A stretch of DNA of 27,445 nucleotides from Thermoleophilia bacterium UBA6103 (GCA_002423545.1 DIWP01000029.1:31290-58734); one strand, 5' to 3'. Numbered from the stretch's first letter, positions 1 through 9,311 are shown. Translations and numbers: made by a program. Notes: generated by a model not told the origin, from the sequence alone.

Positions 1-2
1 CC

Positions 3-1151
3 GGCGGCTCGGCCAAGCAGGCGCGAGACCGCTCGTTCCAGGCGATCCTGCCGCTGCGCGGCAAGATCATCAACGTCCACAAGGCGCGCATCGACAAGAT
101 GCTGGCCAACAACGAGATACTGACCATCATCAGCGCCCTGGGAACCGGCATCGGCGACGAGCTCGACGTCGAGCAGGCGCGCTACCACAAGATCATCATC
201 ATGACCGACGCCGACGTCGACGGCTCGCACATCCGCGCGCTGATCCTCACGTTCTTCTTCCTGCAGATGAAGCAGTTGATCGACGCCGGCTACATCTACA
301 TCGCCCAGCCGCCGCTGTACCGCCTCAAGCAAGGCAATCAGGAGACGTACATCCACAAGGAGAGCCAGCTTGAGGAGCTGCTGTTGCGCGGGCGCCTGGA
401 GAAGGTCACGGTCGACAACCACAACGGCGGCTTCAGCTTCAGCGAGACGCGCTATCAGCGTTTCCTGAAGCTGTTCAGCGAGTACGAGGGCTGGGTCAAG
501 AAGCTGAAGAGCCAATGGGGCGGCGAGCTGATCGACTGGCTCAAGAACGGGCCGATGATCGGTGTCGAGGTGTCGACTGCGGCTGATCTGCGCTCGGCGC
601 TCGAGTCTGGCGTCGACGACCGCTACGTCATCTCCATCCTCGACGAGGTCGCGGAGGACCAGGGGATGCTCGACGCCGAGGCCATCGGCGAGCCGGCGCC
701 GGTCAAGGCGTTCGACACGCGGCTCGTCGAGCGCCGCACCGGACTGGCGCTCAACCTTCGCGTGCCGCTGGCGGCGCTCACCAGCCGCGAGTTCCAGGGC
801 CTGCGCCGCGTCCACGACCGCATCAGCGAGATGATCGGCACGCCGCCGTTCTCGCTGCGCCTGGGTGCCCGCAAGGCCGATGCGCCGAGCTACGAGGCGC
901 TGCGCGTGCAGATCGTGGAGCTCTGCAAGGAGGGCATCCAGCTGCAGCGCTTCAAGGGCCTCGGCGAGATGAACCCAGATCAGCTGTGGGAGACCACCAT
1001 GAACCCCATGAGCCGTACGCTCCAACTGGTGTCCATGGAAGACGCCATGGCGGCGGAAGAGGTGTTCACGATGCTCATGGGAGACAAGGTCGAGCCCAGG
1101 CGGCAGTTCATCGAGAAGAACGCCAAGGAGGTGCGCTTCCTCGACGTCTGA
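3..1151 (+). CDS. gyrB: DNA gyrase subunit B, C-terminal part (5' end outside window)
   Basis: GyrB is the ATPase/TOPRIM subunit of the A2B2 topoisomerase that negatively supercoils DNA. The reading frame is open from base 3, and the first residues (GGSAKQARDRSFQAILPLRG) are the GyrB TOPRIM region, so the gene begins upstream of the window. Visible motifs are the metal-binding DADVDGSHI, the PPLYRLKQG strand, and near the end QRFKGLGEMNPDQLWETTM followed by the GDKVEPRR tail. Between YIHKE and the FKGLGEMNP motif lie about 190 residues that short GyrB proteins lack; their position matches the large TOPRIM insertion of E. coli GyrB. The gene is 16 bp upstream of gyrA on the same strand, so co-transcription is likely. 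Identity is certain; the insertion is unusual for an actinobacterium. Confidence 0.97.
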   Translation, partial: GGSAKQARDRSFQAILPLRGKIINVHKARIDKMLANNEILTIISALGTGIGDELDVEQARYHKIIIMTDADVDGSHIRALILTFFFLQMKQLIDAGYIYIAQPPLYRLKQGNQETYIHKESQLEELLLRGRLEKVTVDNHNGGFSFSETRYQRFLKLFSEYEGWVKKLKSQWGGELIDWLKNGPMIGVEVSTAADLRSALESGVDDRYVISILDEVAEDQGMLDAEAIGEPAPVKAFDTRLVERRTGLALNLRVPLAALTSREFQGLRRVHDRISEMIGTPPFSLRLGARKADAPSYEALRVQIVELCKEGIQLQRFKGLGEMNPDQLWETTMNPMSRTLQLVSMEDAMAAEEVFTMLMGDKVEPRRQFIEKNAKEVRFLDV

Positions 1152-1167
1152 GGGGCGCGGACCACGC

Positions 1168-3648
1168 ATGACCGACCAGCTCCAGACACTCGAAGGCAAG
1201 ATCGAGCCGATCGAGCTCGAAGACGAGATGCGCTCGTCGTTCATCGACTACGCGATGAGCGTGATCGTCGACCGCGCGCTGCCGGACGTCCGCGATGGTC
1301 TCAAGCCCAGCCAGCGGCGCATCCTGGTCGCCATGAACGACCTCGGCCTGGCGCCGACCAAGGCGCACCGCAAGTGCGCCAAGATCGCGGGTGACACCTC
1401 CGGTAACTATCACCCGCACGGCGAGGCGGTCATCTACCCGACGCTGGTGCGCATGGCGCAGGACTTCAACATGCGCTACCCGCTCGTCGATGGCCAGGGC
1501 AACTTCGGCTCTGTCGAGGGCGACTCTCCGGCGGCGATGCGGTACACGGAAGCGCGCTTCAGTCGCATCGCCACCGAGATGCTCAGAGACATCGACGCCA
1601 ACACGGTCGACTGGATGCCGAACTACGACGAGACGCGGCGTGAGCCCATGGTCCTGCCGAGCCGCATGCCCAATCTCATCGTCAATGGAGCCAGCGGCAT
1701 CGCCGTCGGCATGGCCACCAACATGCCGCCGCACAATCTCGGTGAGGCCATCGACGCCATCGTCCACCTCATCGACCATCCGCAGGCGAGCGCCGACGAC
1801 GTCATGCAGTTCATCAAGGGTCCGGACTTCCCCACCGGCGGACTCATCCTGGGCACCAGCGGCATCAAGGAGGCGTACCGGACCGGACGCGGTCGCATCC
1901 GTGTGCGCGCCAAGGCGCATACCGAGCAGCTCAAGGGCAATCGTGCCGCCGTCATCGTCACCGAGCTGCCGTATCAGGTGAACCGGGCTTCGCTCATCGA
2001 GCAGATCGTCGAACTGGTCAAGACGAAGAAGATCTCGGAGATCAGCGACCTGCGCAACGAGTCCGATCGCAACGGCATGCGCCTCGTCATCGAACTCAAG
2101 CGTGAGGCCATCCCCAAGGTCGTGCTGAACAAGCTGTACAAGCACACCCAGATGCAGACGACCTTCGGCGTCATCAACATCGCGCTGGTCGGCGGCGTGC
2201 CGCGCACGCTCGATCTGCCGGAGATGCTCAAGGCCTATATCGCGTTCCAGCGTGAAGTGGTCGTCCGGCGCACCAAGTTCGAGCTCGACAAGGCCGAGAC
2301 GAGGGCCCACATCCTCGAAGGCCTCCTGGTCGCCCTGGACAATCTCGACCAGGTGATCGCCATCATCCGCCGGGCCCCCGACGCCGACGAGGCTCGCGAG
2401 GCCCTGATGGACACCTTTGAACTCACCCGGCCGCAGGCGCAGGCCATCCTCGACCTGCGCCTGCAGCGCCTCACCGGCCTCGAGCGCGACAAGGTCAAAC
2501 AGGAGCACCGCGAGCTGCTGGCCAAGATCAAAGAGCTGCGCGAGCTGCTCGGTGACGAGCGTGCCATCTACGAGGTCGTCAAGAACGAGCTGCTCGAGGT
2601 CAAACGGCAGTACAACGACGACCGTCGTACCCACATCGTGCCCGACGAGGGTGATCTTGAGATCGAGGACCTCATCGCCGAAGAGCAGATGGCGATCACG
2701 CTCACCAAGACCGGGTACGTCAAGCGCCTGCCGGTGGCGACGTACCGCCAGCAGAAGCGCGGCGGCATCGGCGTCGCCGGCATGGAGCTCAAGGAAGAAG
2801 ACGAGGTCGAGCACTTCTTCATCGCCTCCACCCACGACTACGTCCTCTTCTTCACCAGCGTCGGCAAGGTCTATCGTCTGAAAACGCATGAGCTGCCGCT
2901 GGCCGGCCGGAACGCCAAGGGCAAGCATCTGGTCAATCTGCTGCCGCTGCGCCAGGATGAGTCGGTGCGGGCGGTCATCCGCACGCGCAACTTCGACGTC
3001 TCCGAGGGCAAGTACCTCATCTTCGGCACCCGTAAGGGCATCGTGAAGAAGACGCTCTTCGGTTCGTACAACACGCCGCTGAAGGCAGACGGCATCATCG
3101 CCATCGACATCCGCGACGACGATGAGCTCATCCAGGTACGGCACACCACCGGCGACGACGACATCATCATGATCAGTCGTCTCGGTCAGGCCATCCGTTT
3201 CCACGAGAGCGACGCGCGGCCCACCGGCCGCAACACGAGCGGCGTCATCGGCATGCGTCTGCGGCCCGGCGACGAAGTCATCGCCATGGACATCGCGCGC
3301 GACGACAGCGATCTGTTCGTGGTCACCGAGAACGGCTTCGGCAAGCGCTCACTCATGAGCGAGTACCCGATCAAGGGACGCGGTGGACTCGGGGTGCGCA
3401 CCGTGCAGCTCACCGACCGCAAGGGCTATCTGGCCGGCGTGCGGGTGGTGCGCGACAATCACGAGATCGTGCTCACCAGCCGCGACGGCGTGGTCATCCG
3501 CATGCGCGCCGACGGCATCAGCCGGCACGGACGGGCCACGCAGGGCGTGCGGGTCATGAACCTGCGCGAGGGCGACAACGTGGTCGCCGTCGCCCGGCAC
3601 GTGCTCTCCGAGTCGGGCGCCACCGAAGAGGAGATCGAGGCCGGCTGA
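1168..3648 (+). CDS. gyrA: DNA gyrase subunit A
   Basis: Breakage-reunion subunit of DNA gyrase, 826 aa, a normal length. The winged-helix/tower core covers about residues 20-500. The catalytic tyrosine is Tyr126 in AAMRYTEARF. The C-terminal beta-pinwheel (about 510-815) begins with the GyrA box QQKRGGIG, which distinguishes gyrase from topoisomerase IV. In the quinolone-interaction helix the sequence HPHGEAVIYPTLVRMAQ puts Ala87 and Pro91 where E. coli has Ser83 and Asp87, so both water-metal-ion bridge contacts are replaced. The RCAKIAGDTSGNY-type approach to this helix also differs from the common actinobacterial form. The ATG start is supported by its spacing after gyrB and by the N-terminal family match. 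A strong hairpin follows the stop codon. Confidence 0.97.
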   Translation: MTDQLQTLEGKIEPIELEDEMRSSFIDYAMSVIVDRALPDVRDGLKPSQRRILVAMNDLGLAPTKAHRKCAKIAGDTSGNYHPHGEAVIYPTLVRMAQDFNMRYPLVDGQGNFGSVEGDSPAAMRYTEARFSRIATEMLRDIDANTVDWMPNYDETRREPMVLPSRMPNLIVNGASGIAVGMATNMPPHNLGEAIDAIVHLIDHPQASADDVMQFIKGPDFPTGGLILGTSGIKEAYRTGRGRIRVRAKAHTEQLKGNRAAVIVTELPYQVNRASLIEQIVELVKTKKISEISDLRNESDRNGMRLVIELKREAIPKVVLNKLYKHTQMQTTFGVINIALVGGVPRTLDLPEMLKAYIAFQREVVVRRTKFELDKAETRAHILEGLLVALDNLDQVIAIIRRAPDADEAREALMDTFELTRPQAQAILDLRLQRLTGLERDKVKQEHRELLAKIKELRELLGDERAIYEVVKNELLEVKRQYNDDRRTHIVPDEGDLEIEDLIAEEQMAITLTKTGYVKRLPVATYRQQKRGGIGVAGMELKEEDEVEHFFIASTHDYVLFFTSVGKVYRLKTHELPLAGRNAKGKHLVNLLPLRQDESVRAVIRTRNFDVSEGKYLIFGTRKGIVKKTLFGSYNTPLKADGIIAIDIRDDDELIQVRHTTGDDDIIMISRLGQAIRFHESDARPTGRNTSGVIGMRLRPGDEVIAMDIARDDSDLFVVTENGFGKRSLMSEYPIKGRGGLGVRTVQLTDRKGYLAGVRVVRDNHEIVLTSRDGVVIRMRADGISRHGRATQGVRVMNLREGDNVVAVARHVLSESGATEEEIEAG

Positions 3649-3657
3649 GGCCGCTGC

Positions 3658-3682
3658 CCCCGGCCGCCGGCGGCGGCCGGGG
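3658..3682 (+). terminator. Terminator hairpin after gyrA
   Basis: A perfect 11-bp GC stem (3658-3668 with 3672-3682, CCCCGGCCGCC/GGCGGCCGGGG) and a 3-nt loop start 10 nt after the gyrA stop. Only a short TT follows, so there is no strong U tract. It lies between the convergent gyrA and DUF2202 genes and could act on both strands. Confidence 0.7.
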
Positions 3683-3733
3683 TTCTGGCTGTGTGGCGTT
3701 CTTCCCGCGGATCCGCCGGAGCGGCGGCGCAGA

Positions 3734-4396
3734 TCACCCGGCGTGGCGGGAGAGCTGTCGCTCGAACGTGCTGAGGTGTCGCTGCGAAGCATCCAGGAGG
3801 TTGCCGAGCACGGCGGTGACCTCCGGATTGTCCGTAGCCTCCAGAGCCTTCTCCAGATCGGCGATGTCCGTCTGCTCGACGAGGACACCGACCTTCAGGG
3901 CCGCCTCCAGGGAGGCGCTTCCGTCGGCGACCAGCTCGTCGTAGAGGTCCTGCAGCTCACTGTTCTGGAATTCGCCGGGCGCCGTGTCGGCGGCGGGGTC
4001 GGTGAGGCCGTAGGCGTCGATCAGCTCTTCGACCGCTTCCATGTGCCGGCTCTCCGAGGCAGAGATGTTCTGGAACGCCCGCAGCCCCCAGGCGTCGTAC
4101 ATCGCGACGTAGACGTCACGGGCCAGCTTCTCCTCTTCACGCATGTAGGCGATCGCAGCGGCGTCCGCGGCGGAGAGCTCGTACTCGCCGGTGACCGGAG
4201 CATGGGCGTCGTCGGTGGCGCCTTGGCGACCCGAGCCATTGCCGGCCATCTGCCAGCCGGAGCCGGCCGCTTCGCCGGCGACCGTGCCGGTCGCGGCCTG
4301 CGCGTCATCTGACGTTGTGCGCAGCGCCAGGGAGACGCCGACGACGGTGGCGACCACCGCGGCGGCGGCGAGGAGCAGAGCTACACGGAGTCTCAT
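3734..4396 (-). CDS. Secreted or membrane-anchored DUF2202 ferritin-like protein
   Basis: 220 aa. Residues 1-30 are a signal peptide or anchor (MRLRVALLLAAAAVVATVVG...). A low-complexity linker precedes a DUF2202 domain at about 70-215, which has a ferritin-like helical fold. Hallmarks are the EEEKLARDVY helix, the SESRHMEAVEELI helix with a likely metal-binding E-x-x-H, and the LYDELVADGSASLEAALKVG segment. The function of the family is not established; a metal-binding extracytoplasmic role is inferred. I chose the ATG at 4396 because AAGGAG lies 6 nt upstream; an upstream ATG at 4414 would add six residues that overlap this ribosome binding site. It stands alone, facing gyrA. Confidence 0.85.
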   Translation of the reverse strand: MRLRVALLLAAAAVVATVVGVSLALRTTSDDAQAATGTVAGEAAGSGWQMAGNGSGRQGATDDAHAPVTGEYELSAADAAAIAYMREEEKLARDVYVAMYDAWGLRAFQNISASESRHMEAVEELIDAYGLTDPAADTAPGEFQNSELQDLYDELVADGSASLEAALKVGVLVEQTDIADLEKALEATDNPEVTAVLGNLLDASQRHLSTFERQLSRHAG

Positions 4397-4419
4397 GAGG
4401 GTCTCCTTCTCCATCGGGT

Positions 4420-4447
4420 CGGTCCACCCGGGTAGAGACGTGGACCG
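4420..4447. promoter_or_regulatory. Inverted repeat upstream of the DUF2202 gene
   Basis: An 8-bp inverted repeat (CGGTCCAC 4420-4427, GTGGACCG 4440-4447) with a 12-nt loop lies 24 bp before the DUF2202 start. It could be an operator or a leader hairpin; no partner regulator is apparent. Confidence 0.3.
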
Positions 4448-4536
4448 CGGCCGACGGGGAGTTTGCCCCGGCTACCTGAGCGTCGCCTGTGAGGTTGCTG
4501 TGCCCGCGGTGATGGTCAGCTGATCGACGCCTGAGC

Positions 4537-4559
4537 GAGAGACCACACGGTCGTCTCTC
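4537..4559 (-). terminator. Possible terminator of the ABC exporter operon
   Basis: GAGAGAC/GTCTCTC forms a 7-bp stem with a 9-nt loop starting 3 nt after the permease stop codon. No U tract follows, so the assignment is weak. Confidence 0.35.
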
Positions 4560-4562
4560 ATC

Positions 4563-5398
4563 TCAGTCCCAGCGGAAGAGCCGGGCGGTGAGGGCCAGGG
4601 CGCCCATCGTGATACCGGCCAGGATGCCGACCTCCGTCCAGTTCACGCCCAGGCCGTTCCACGCGTCCTGCAAGGCCGTCGCCGCGTGGTACAGCGGCAG
4701 CGCCTTGCCGATGTCCAGCATCACGCCGCTCATCACCTCGACCGGCGGGGCCGTGCCGCTCACGAACATCATGACGAAGAAAAGGATCAGGCCGATGCCC
4801 TGGGCGGCGCGCGCCCTGGGGATCAGCGCGCCGAGCAGGCAGCCGAGGGCCATGAAGCACAGCGTCGACAACAGGTAGATGAGGATGACCGAGAGCGGGG
4901 CCGCGGGGCCGCGCACGTCGTAGACCAGCATACCGAGGACGGTCACCAGCACGGCGCCGACGGTGGTCAGCGCCACTCCCACGAGCGTCTGACTCGCGAG
5001 GATCTGCCTGCCGCGTACGCCCGAGGCGTGCAGCCGGCGCAGGACGCCGCGCTCGCGGTAGGCGGCCAGGTGCGTGGGCAGGCTGATCATGGCGAAGGCG
5101 ACCGCCACCAGCGCCAGGTAGCCGGGCACGTAGTAGTCCATGGCGCCGAAGTCGCGGAACACGACCTCTCCCGGGTCCCCGGTGCTCTGGCCGAAGACCT
5201 CTCCCATCACGAAGAGCAGCACGACCGGGAAGGCGAACGAGAAGACAAGGGTGAGCGGCTCGCGCAGGACCAGCTTGAGCTCCACCGAGGTGATCTTGCG
5301 CAGCGATGTCATCGGACGGGGACGCCGCCGGGCGCCGGCGTCGCCGCCGGCCGACGCTGCCTGCCCCGGCGTGTTAAGGTGTGTCGTCGCGGCGTGCA

Positions 5399-5399
<1 letters not shown>
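4563..5399 (-). CDS. ABC-2 type transporter permease
   Basis: Membrane component of an ABC-2 exporter, 278 aa. After a polar N-terminus of about 40 residues come six predicted membrane segments: FSFAFPVVLLFVMGEVF, the YYVPGYLALVAVAFAMI region, a pair around 130-155, LSVILIYLLSTLCFMALGCL, IGLILFFVMMFVSGT, and a C-terminal helix. The loop AYRERGVLRRLHASGVRG is the typical coupling segment of this family. The ATG at 5399 overlaps the ATPase stop as TGATG and has GGAGG 4 nt upstream; the GTG at 5402 is too close to that site. The cargo cannot be told from sequence; relatives export drugs, lipids or bacteriocins. Confidence 0.9.
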
Positions 5400-6313
<914 letters not shown>

Positions 6314-6492
6314 GGCGTCTCCTCTCGGCCTGAGACAGGGCACGTTGAGGGTACGCGCGGTAAGCCCGCCGCGAATCACCCCAGGGTGTGCACCGGCGTC
6401 GGCCGAGGGTGGGATTTCCGCGTGGTCGCCTATCTCCCGTGGGGGTAGCCGGCTGGGGGCGGCCTGCCCCCCACAGGCCGAAGCGAGGCCTG

Positions 6493-6510
6493 CCCTCAAC
6501 ACGCTGAGGG
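6493..6510 (-). terminator. Possible terminator hairpins after the MttB-family gene
   Basis: CCCTCA/TGAGGG (6 bp, 6-nt loop) lies 17 nt beyond the MttB-family stop. A second hairpin, CGGCCTG/CAGGCCG (6460-6466 with 6474-6480, 7-nt loop), follows. Neither has a U tract. Nothing else was seen in the 214-bp gap 6314-6527. Confidence 0.4.
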
Positions 6511-6527
6511 AGGGTCGTCTCTCGGCG

Positions 6528-7973
6528 TCAGGCTCCTTGGCGCAGGCTCCCGGCGCGCTCGACAAGGCGCTCGAGCTCGCCGGTCTGCCCCTCCGCGAGC
6601 TCGTGCGGGCGCGGGCCGTCGAGCAGCTCCTGAGTCCGCTGCGCGACCCTCTCGAGGAGCGTGGTCCCGCCGGCCGCCTGCCAGCCCTCGTAGGACTGCT
6701 GGCTCAGGAGGTCCGGGACCAGCCACTCGCGGTAATGGCGACGGGTGAACTTGCGGCCCAGGTGCGTGCCACCGGGGCCGACGGCGTCGATCTCGTCCAC
6801 GGCAAGCATCTCCGTGTCGATCGTGATGCCTTCCAAGTAGGCCTTGACCCAGCGCACCATCTCGTCCATGAGCACGACCGCCTCGAATGAGCTCGTCGTC
6901 CCCGAGCCGGCATAGCCGAGGTCGTGCAGCAGGGTCACGCCCGACATGGCGTTGGCGAGCAGGGTCATGCCCGCCTCGAGTGCCCACTGCTCGTCGAGCA
7001 GCGGTGAGTCGGAAACACCGCCGTAGCCGAACGACGGCAGACCGTAGAAGGACGCCAGATCGACGCATGCCTGCTGGATCGCGTAGCTCTCGGGAGCGCA
7101 GTAGAGAACGTGGCTGGTGCGCAGGTTCATGGAGCCCTGCGTGACGCCGTAGATGTACGGCGCGCCGGGGGCGGCCAGCTGAGCGATGACCAGGCCGCTG
7201 AGAATCTCGGCATTGCCGACGACGATGAAGGCCGCCCGCGACGCAGGGGCGGTGGCCCCGGGCAGCAGCGCGGTGGCGTACGCCATGGGAATGCCGAGCT
7301 CGGCGCAGCGGATCAGGCGGTCGGCCGACTCGAAGCCATGGATGAGGGGCGGCGTGGGCATGGCGTAGACGCCCCAGCTGTCGGCGGCGCCGCAGACGGC
7401 AGCCATTTCCTTCATGATCGTCAGGGCGTCCGCGTCCTGCGGCACCATGAGGAGCGGCTTGGTGGTGCCGCGCAGCATGGCCGCGAACTGCGCTGCGTCG
7501 AAGATGGCGGGGTCCAGCTCGCCCGGATGCGCCATCGACATCACGAAGTCGATGCCCGCGAGCCGTTCCTGCAGCGCCGCCATCTCCTCCACGTCGTCCA
7601 GCCGGACCGCCCGGCGGTCGCGCGTCCCCGGACCGAGCAGGTAGAGGCAGTCCGAGCCGGTGCCATACAGCGTCGCACCGGCGCGCAGGGTCACCTGACA
7701 CGCTGCCGGCACCGGGTCCTGCGCGGCGCGCCCGGCGGGTCGAGGCCAGAGCGTGATCGCCTTCGGCGCCGCGGCGAGGGCGTCATCGACCATGCGGGCG
7801 GGGATGCGCACGCGCGTACCGTCGATGCGCGCGCCGGCGCGGCCGAGCAGCTCGAGAGCGCGGTCGTGACGGACCTCCACTCCGGTCTTCTCGAGGACGT
7901 CGATGGTCGCGGCGTGCAGTGCGCGACAGGCGTCGTCGCCGCACACGCTGGTGTGCAGTCGGTGGGTCGTCAT
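6528..7973 (-). CDS. MttB-family corrinoid methyltransferase (non-pyrrolysine)
   Basis: 481 aa, matching the trimethylamine methyltransferase (MttB) superfamily along its length: an N-terminal CRALHAATIDVLEKTGVEV region, a TIM-barrel core with GSDCLYLLGPGTRDRRA, YAMPTPPLIHG and GVTQGSMNLRTSHVLYCAPE, and a C-terminal GRKFTRRHYREWLVPDLLSQQSYEGW tail. Family members move a methyl group from a quaternary or tertiary amine (glycine betaine, carnitine, proline betaine, trimethylamine) to a corrinoid protein. The frame is continuous with no in-frame amber codon, so this is the non-pyrrolysine class, such as glycine-betaine methyltransferases; the substrate is unknown. No corrinoid protein or MtgA-like partner lies nearby. 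The start at 7973 is the only one next to the domain; its ribosome binding site (AGGGAG, 11 nt away) is distant. Confidence 0.87.
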   Translation of the reverse strand: MTTHRLHTSVCGDDACRALHAATIDVLEKTGVEVRHDRALELLGRAGARIDGTRVRIPARMVDDALAAAPKAITLWPRPAGRAAQDPVPAACQVTLRAGATLYGTGSDCLYLLGPGTRDRRAVRLDDVEEMAALQERLAGIDFVMSMAHPGELDPAIFDAAQFAAMLRGTTKPLLMVPQDADALTIMKEMAAVCGAADSWGVYAMPTPPLIHGFESADRLIRCAELGIPMAYATALLPGATAPASRAAFIVVGNAEILSGLVIAQLAAPGAPYIYGVTQGSMNLRTSHVLYCAPESYAIQQACVDLASFYGLPSFGYGGVSDSPLLDEQWALEAGMTLLANAMSGVTLLHDLGYAGSGTTSSFEAVVLMDEMVRWVKAYLEGITIDTEMLAVDEIDAVGPGGTHLGRKFTRRHYREWLVPDLLSQQSYEGWQAAGGTTLLERVAQRTQELLDGPRPHELAEGQTGELERLVERAGSLRQGA

Positions 7974-8082
7974 GGCTGGGGCTTCTCCCTGATCGGCGTG
8001 ACTTGCCCGGCTCGCAGGCCGTGGTCGTGGATCCACTCGCGGGCAAGCGTACATCAGCACGTGGCCCACTGCCGCCGGGTGC

Positions 8083-8110
8083 TTGCCGCTTGATGACGCT
8101 GTGATATCTT
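8083..8110 (+). promoter_or_regulatory. Predicted promoter of the YHS-like gene
   Basis: TTGCCG (8083-8088), a 16-bp spacer, and TATCTT (8105-8110) preceded by TGA, an extended -10. It predicts a start near 8117 and a leader of about 40 nt ahead of an AAGGAGGT ribosome binding site. Confidence 0.55.
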
Positions 8111-8156
8111 AGTGAGACATCATTTTGCGGGAGTCTCGGTTCAAGGAGGTGGCGCA

Positions 8157-8312
8157 ATGGCCGAAGACATCGTGTGTGCCGTTTGCGGGGCGAAGATCGG
8201 CAGTGACGACGACGCCTACACACACATCGAGCACGGCGCGGAGGCCTATCCCGTCTGCGGCAAGGCGTGCGCGGAGAACTTCGCGAAGGAGCCCGACAAG
8301 TACTCGAAGTGA
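8157..8312 (+). CDS. Small YHS-like metal-binding protein
   Basis: 51 aa, a single small domain. Cys7 and Cys10 (CAVCGAKI) and Cys34 and Cys38 (PVCGKACAENF) followed by KEPDKYSK match the layout of YHS/TRASH-like domains, which bind metal ions; here the usual aromatic strand is replaced by AYTHIEHGAEAYPVC. The ATG at 8157 has a perfect AAGGAGGT six nt upstream, which overrides an in-frame ATG at 8112. A regulator gene follows on the same strand. The role is unknown: a metal sensor, chaperone or redox-linked protein is possible. Confidence 0.75.
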   Translation: MAEDIVCAVCGAKIGSDDDAYTHIEHGAEAYPVCGKACAENFAKEPDKYSK

Positions 8313-8473
8313 GCGACGGCGGAGGGCGACCACCGCGGCTCGGGACGGAGCGCCCGGTCCGGTGAGTCCGCCCAGAACGGAGTCGACCGGTGACCGCTGA
8401 CGCGTACATCGACGGTGCCGGCAAGCCGCCTGATCGGGGCGCGTCGGCGAGGGCGCGCCCCGATTCGCTCTTC

Positions 8474-8502
8474 TTGCCCCTGCGCAGCTCCGCCGATACC
8501 GT
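8474..8502 (+). promoter_or_regulatory. Predicted leaderless promoter of the GntR gene
   Basis: TTGCCC (8474-8479), a 17-bp spacer and TACCGT (8497-8502), then 7 nt to the ATG at 8510. Transcription would begin at or next to the start codon. Confidence 0.45.
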
Positions 8503-8509
8503 GGGGCCC

Positions 8510-9175
8510 ATGCTCGAGCACGGCGGACATCAGGCCCAGCATCGCCACGAGCGGCGGTCTCTCACCGAGAAGGTGCACGTGGCGCTCAAGCAGGACATCC
8601 TGTCGGGGCGCCTTGGACCCGACCAGCCGATCGTGGAGTCGGCGTTGGCGCAGCGCTTCCGGGTCTCTAAGACGCCTGTCCGCGAAGCGTTGCGGCAACT
8701 GGTCCACGAGGGGCTGGTCATGGTCCTGCCGCGCAAGGGGTATATCGTGCGCCCCGTCGGTCTGGCGGACGTGATGGAAGTGCTCGCGCTGCGTCGTATC
8801 GTCGAGCCCCCGCTGGCGGCAGAGGCGGCGCGGCGCTGCACGCCGGAAGAAGCCGAGGGCCTGCACGACCTTGTGGCGCGTGAGGCGGCGCTGAGGCCGA
8901 GCCTCGACGAGCTGCGGACCTCCTTGGAAGTGCACGCCAGGATCGCGGCGCTGGCCGGCAATCGCCGCGCCGTCGCGGTGGTGGACTCCCTGCTCGATGA
9001 GACGGCGCGGGTCCCCTGGCTGTCGCCGCGCCTGAGGCTGGGCTCGTCGGCGGAAGAACACGCGCGGATCGTCGAGGCCATCGCGGCCGGCGAAGCCGAC
9101 GAGGCGGCCCGGCACATGGCCGCCCACCTCGACGACACCAGGGCGCGCACCCTCGTGGCGCTCGGCGCCGGCTGA
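8510..9175 (+). CDS. GntR-family transcriptional regulator with FCD domain
   Basis: 221 aa. An N-terminal winged helix (about residues 17-82) contains SLTEKVHVALKQDILSGRL, a recognition helix around ESALAQRFRVSKTPVREALRQL, and the wing MVLPRKGYIVRPV. A C-terminal all-helical FCD domain (about 85-210) has RRIVEPPLAAEAA and two histidines (LEVHARIA and EEHARIVEAI) expected to bind a metal that positions a carboxylate ligand. FCD regulators usually sense sugar acids, lactate or amino acids. I chose the ATG at 8510 because it gives the usual family length and has a -10-like box 7 nt upstream. A GTG at 8390 with GGAG would add 40 residues of no recognisable type. Likely targets are the flanking genes, for example the divergent MttB-family gene; this is inference. 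Confidence 0.88.
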   Translation: MLEHGGHQAQHRHERRSLTEKVHVALKQDILSGRLGPDQPIVESALAQRFRVSKTPVREALRQLVHEGLVMVLPRKGYIVRPVGLADVMEVLALRRIVEPPLAAEAARRCTPEEAEGLHDLVAREAALRPSLDELRTSLEVHARIAALAGNRRAVAVVDSLLDETARVPWLSPRLRLGSSAEEHARIVEAIAAGEADEAARHMAAHLDDTRARTLVALGAG

Positions 9176-9278
9176 GGCCGGCGCGCCTCCACGCGCCACG
9201 GCGCGGCGGGCAGCGCCGTCGTGCGGGCCGAGACCGTCTGCGTCCCGATGAGGCGACGGCGGCCGGGGACGACGGCCC

Positions 9279-9306
9279 GGAGCGCGGGCCTGGCCGCCGG
9301 CGCTCC
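9279..9306. terminator. Weak hairpin between convergent genes
   Basis: GGAGCGC (9279-9285) pairs with GCGCTCC (9300-9306) just before the end of the amidinotransferase gene. It has no U tract. It is the clearest structure in the 136-bp gap between the convergent regulator and amidinotransferase genes. Confidence 0.25.
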
Positions 9307-9311
9307 GCCCC

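Noticed and set aside
1108..3204. A 698-codon open frame antisense to gyrA
   Set aside because: It is the mirror of gyrA codon positions in high-GC DNA; the translation has no family features.
6528..7973. Possible pyrrolysine (amber) codon in the MttB homologue
   Set aside because: The frame runs uninterrupted through full family length, so it is a non-pyrrolysine member.
7110..8093. Plus-strand 327-codon frame opposite the MttB-family gene
   Set aside because: Shadow frame; the MttB superfamily match is on the minus strand.
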